Assembly: GCA_028819955.1 (NCBI GenBank)
Contig: JAPPKP010000020.1
Location: 1-5,697, forward strand
DNA length: 5,697 nucleotides
Direction of reading: 5' to 3'
Origin: Rhodospirillaceae bacterium
GTDB taxonomy: Bacteria > Pseudomonadota > Alphaproteobacteria > UBA828
Shown: positions 5,695 through 5,697 of the stretch, one piece after another
Numbering within the stretch: position 1 is the stretch's first letter
How the letters are laid out: the number at the start of each line of letters is the position of its first letter
The notes under the pieces: generated by a model
Database searches by the model: none
The model's input: only the letters and a program-made list of their open reading frames with translations
What the model was told of the DNA's origin: nothing
Made by a program: the position numbers and the translations under genes

Positions 5695-5697
5695 CTT

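Overview
The window is GC-rich accessory DNA, most likely from an alphaproteobacterium. The tyrosine-integrase tail, the RelB-type antitoxin and the TadG-like von Willebrand A fragment all read like proteins I associate with Rhodobacterales and related groups. This is a judgement from sequence style, not from a search. Nothing here looks like core housekeeping DNA. It is a patchwork of intact genes and broken mobile or conflict genes.

Left part (1-832). A minus-strand gene runs off the left edge. Its first 171 residues carry a phospholipase-D half-site (HAK...GSANFS), as in PLD-like proteins that often continue into a SNF2-type helicase. Just upstream of it, on the plus strand, is the 3' stub of a tyrosine recombinase that has lost its start and its first catalytic arginine.

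Middle left (900-1414). A RelB/DinJ-type antitoxin with its own promoter and a perfect 14-bp palindrome in the promoter spacer is followed by a decayed RelE/ParE toxin remnant. The antitoxin therefore appears orphaned.

Core (1431-4444). Four plus-strand genes lie in a tight operon. They are an AlbA_2 (Schlafen-type) plus HATPase_c_4 protein, a protein I recognise as dual-OB type, a long DUF488 protein and a short DUF488 protein. Gaps are 25, 5 and -4 bases. This set is the best candidate for an undescribed system: a putative nucleic-acid-binding ATPase, a predicted OB-fold protein and two divergent cysteine-motif DUF488 proteins made together, with a PLD-family gene transcribed away from them. 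A role in defence or nucleic-acid processing is inference from domain content and context only.

Right part (4445-5697). About 750 bases show no supportable gene. Then comes a minus-strand TadG/vWA gene fragment that has lost both its N-terminal part and its normal C-terminus. At the right edge, two 11-bp direct repeats 25 bases apart look like the end of an insertion sequence that cuts this gene.
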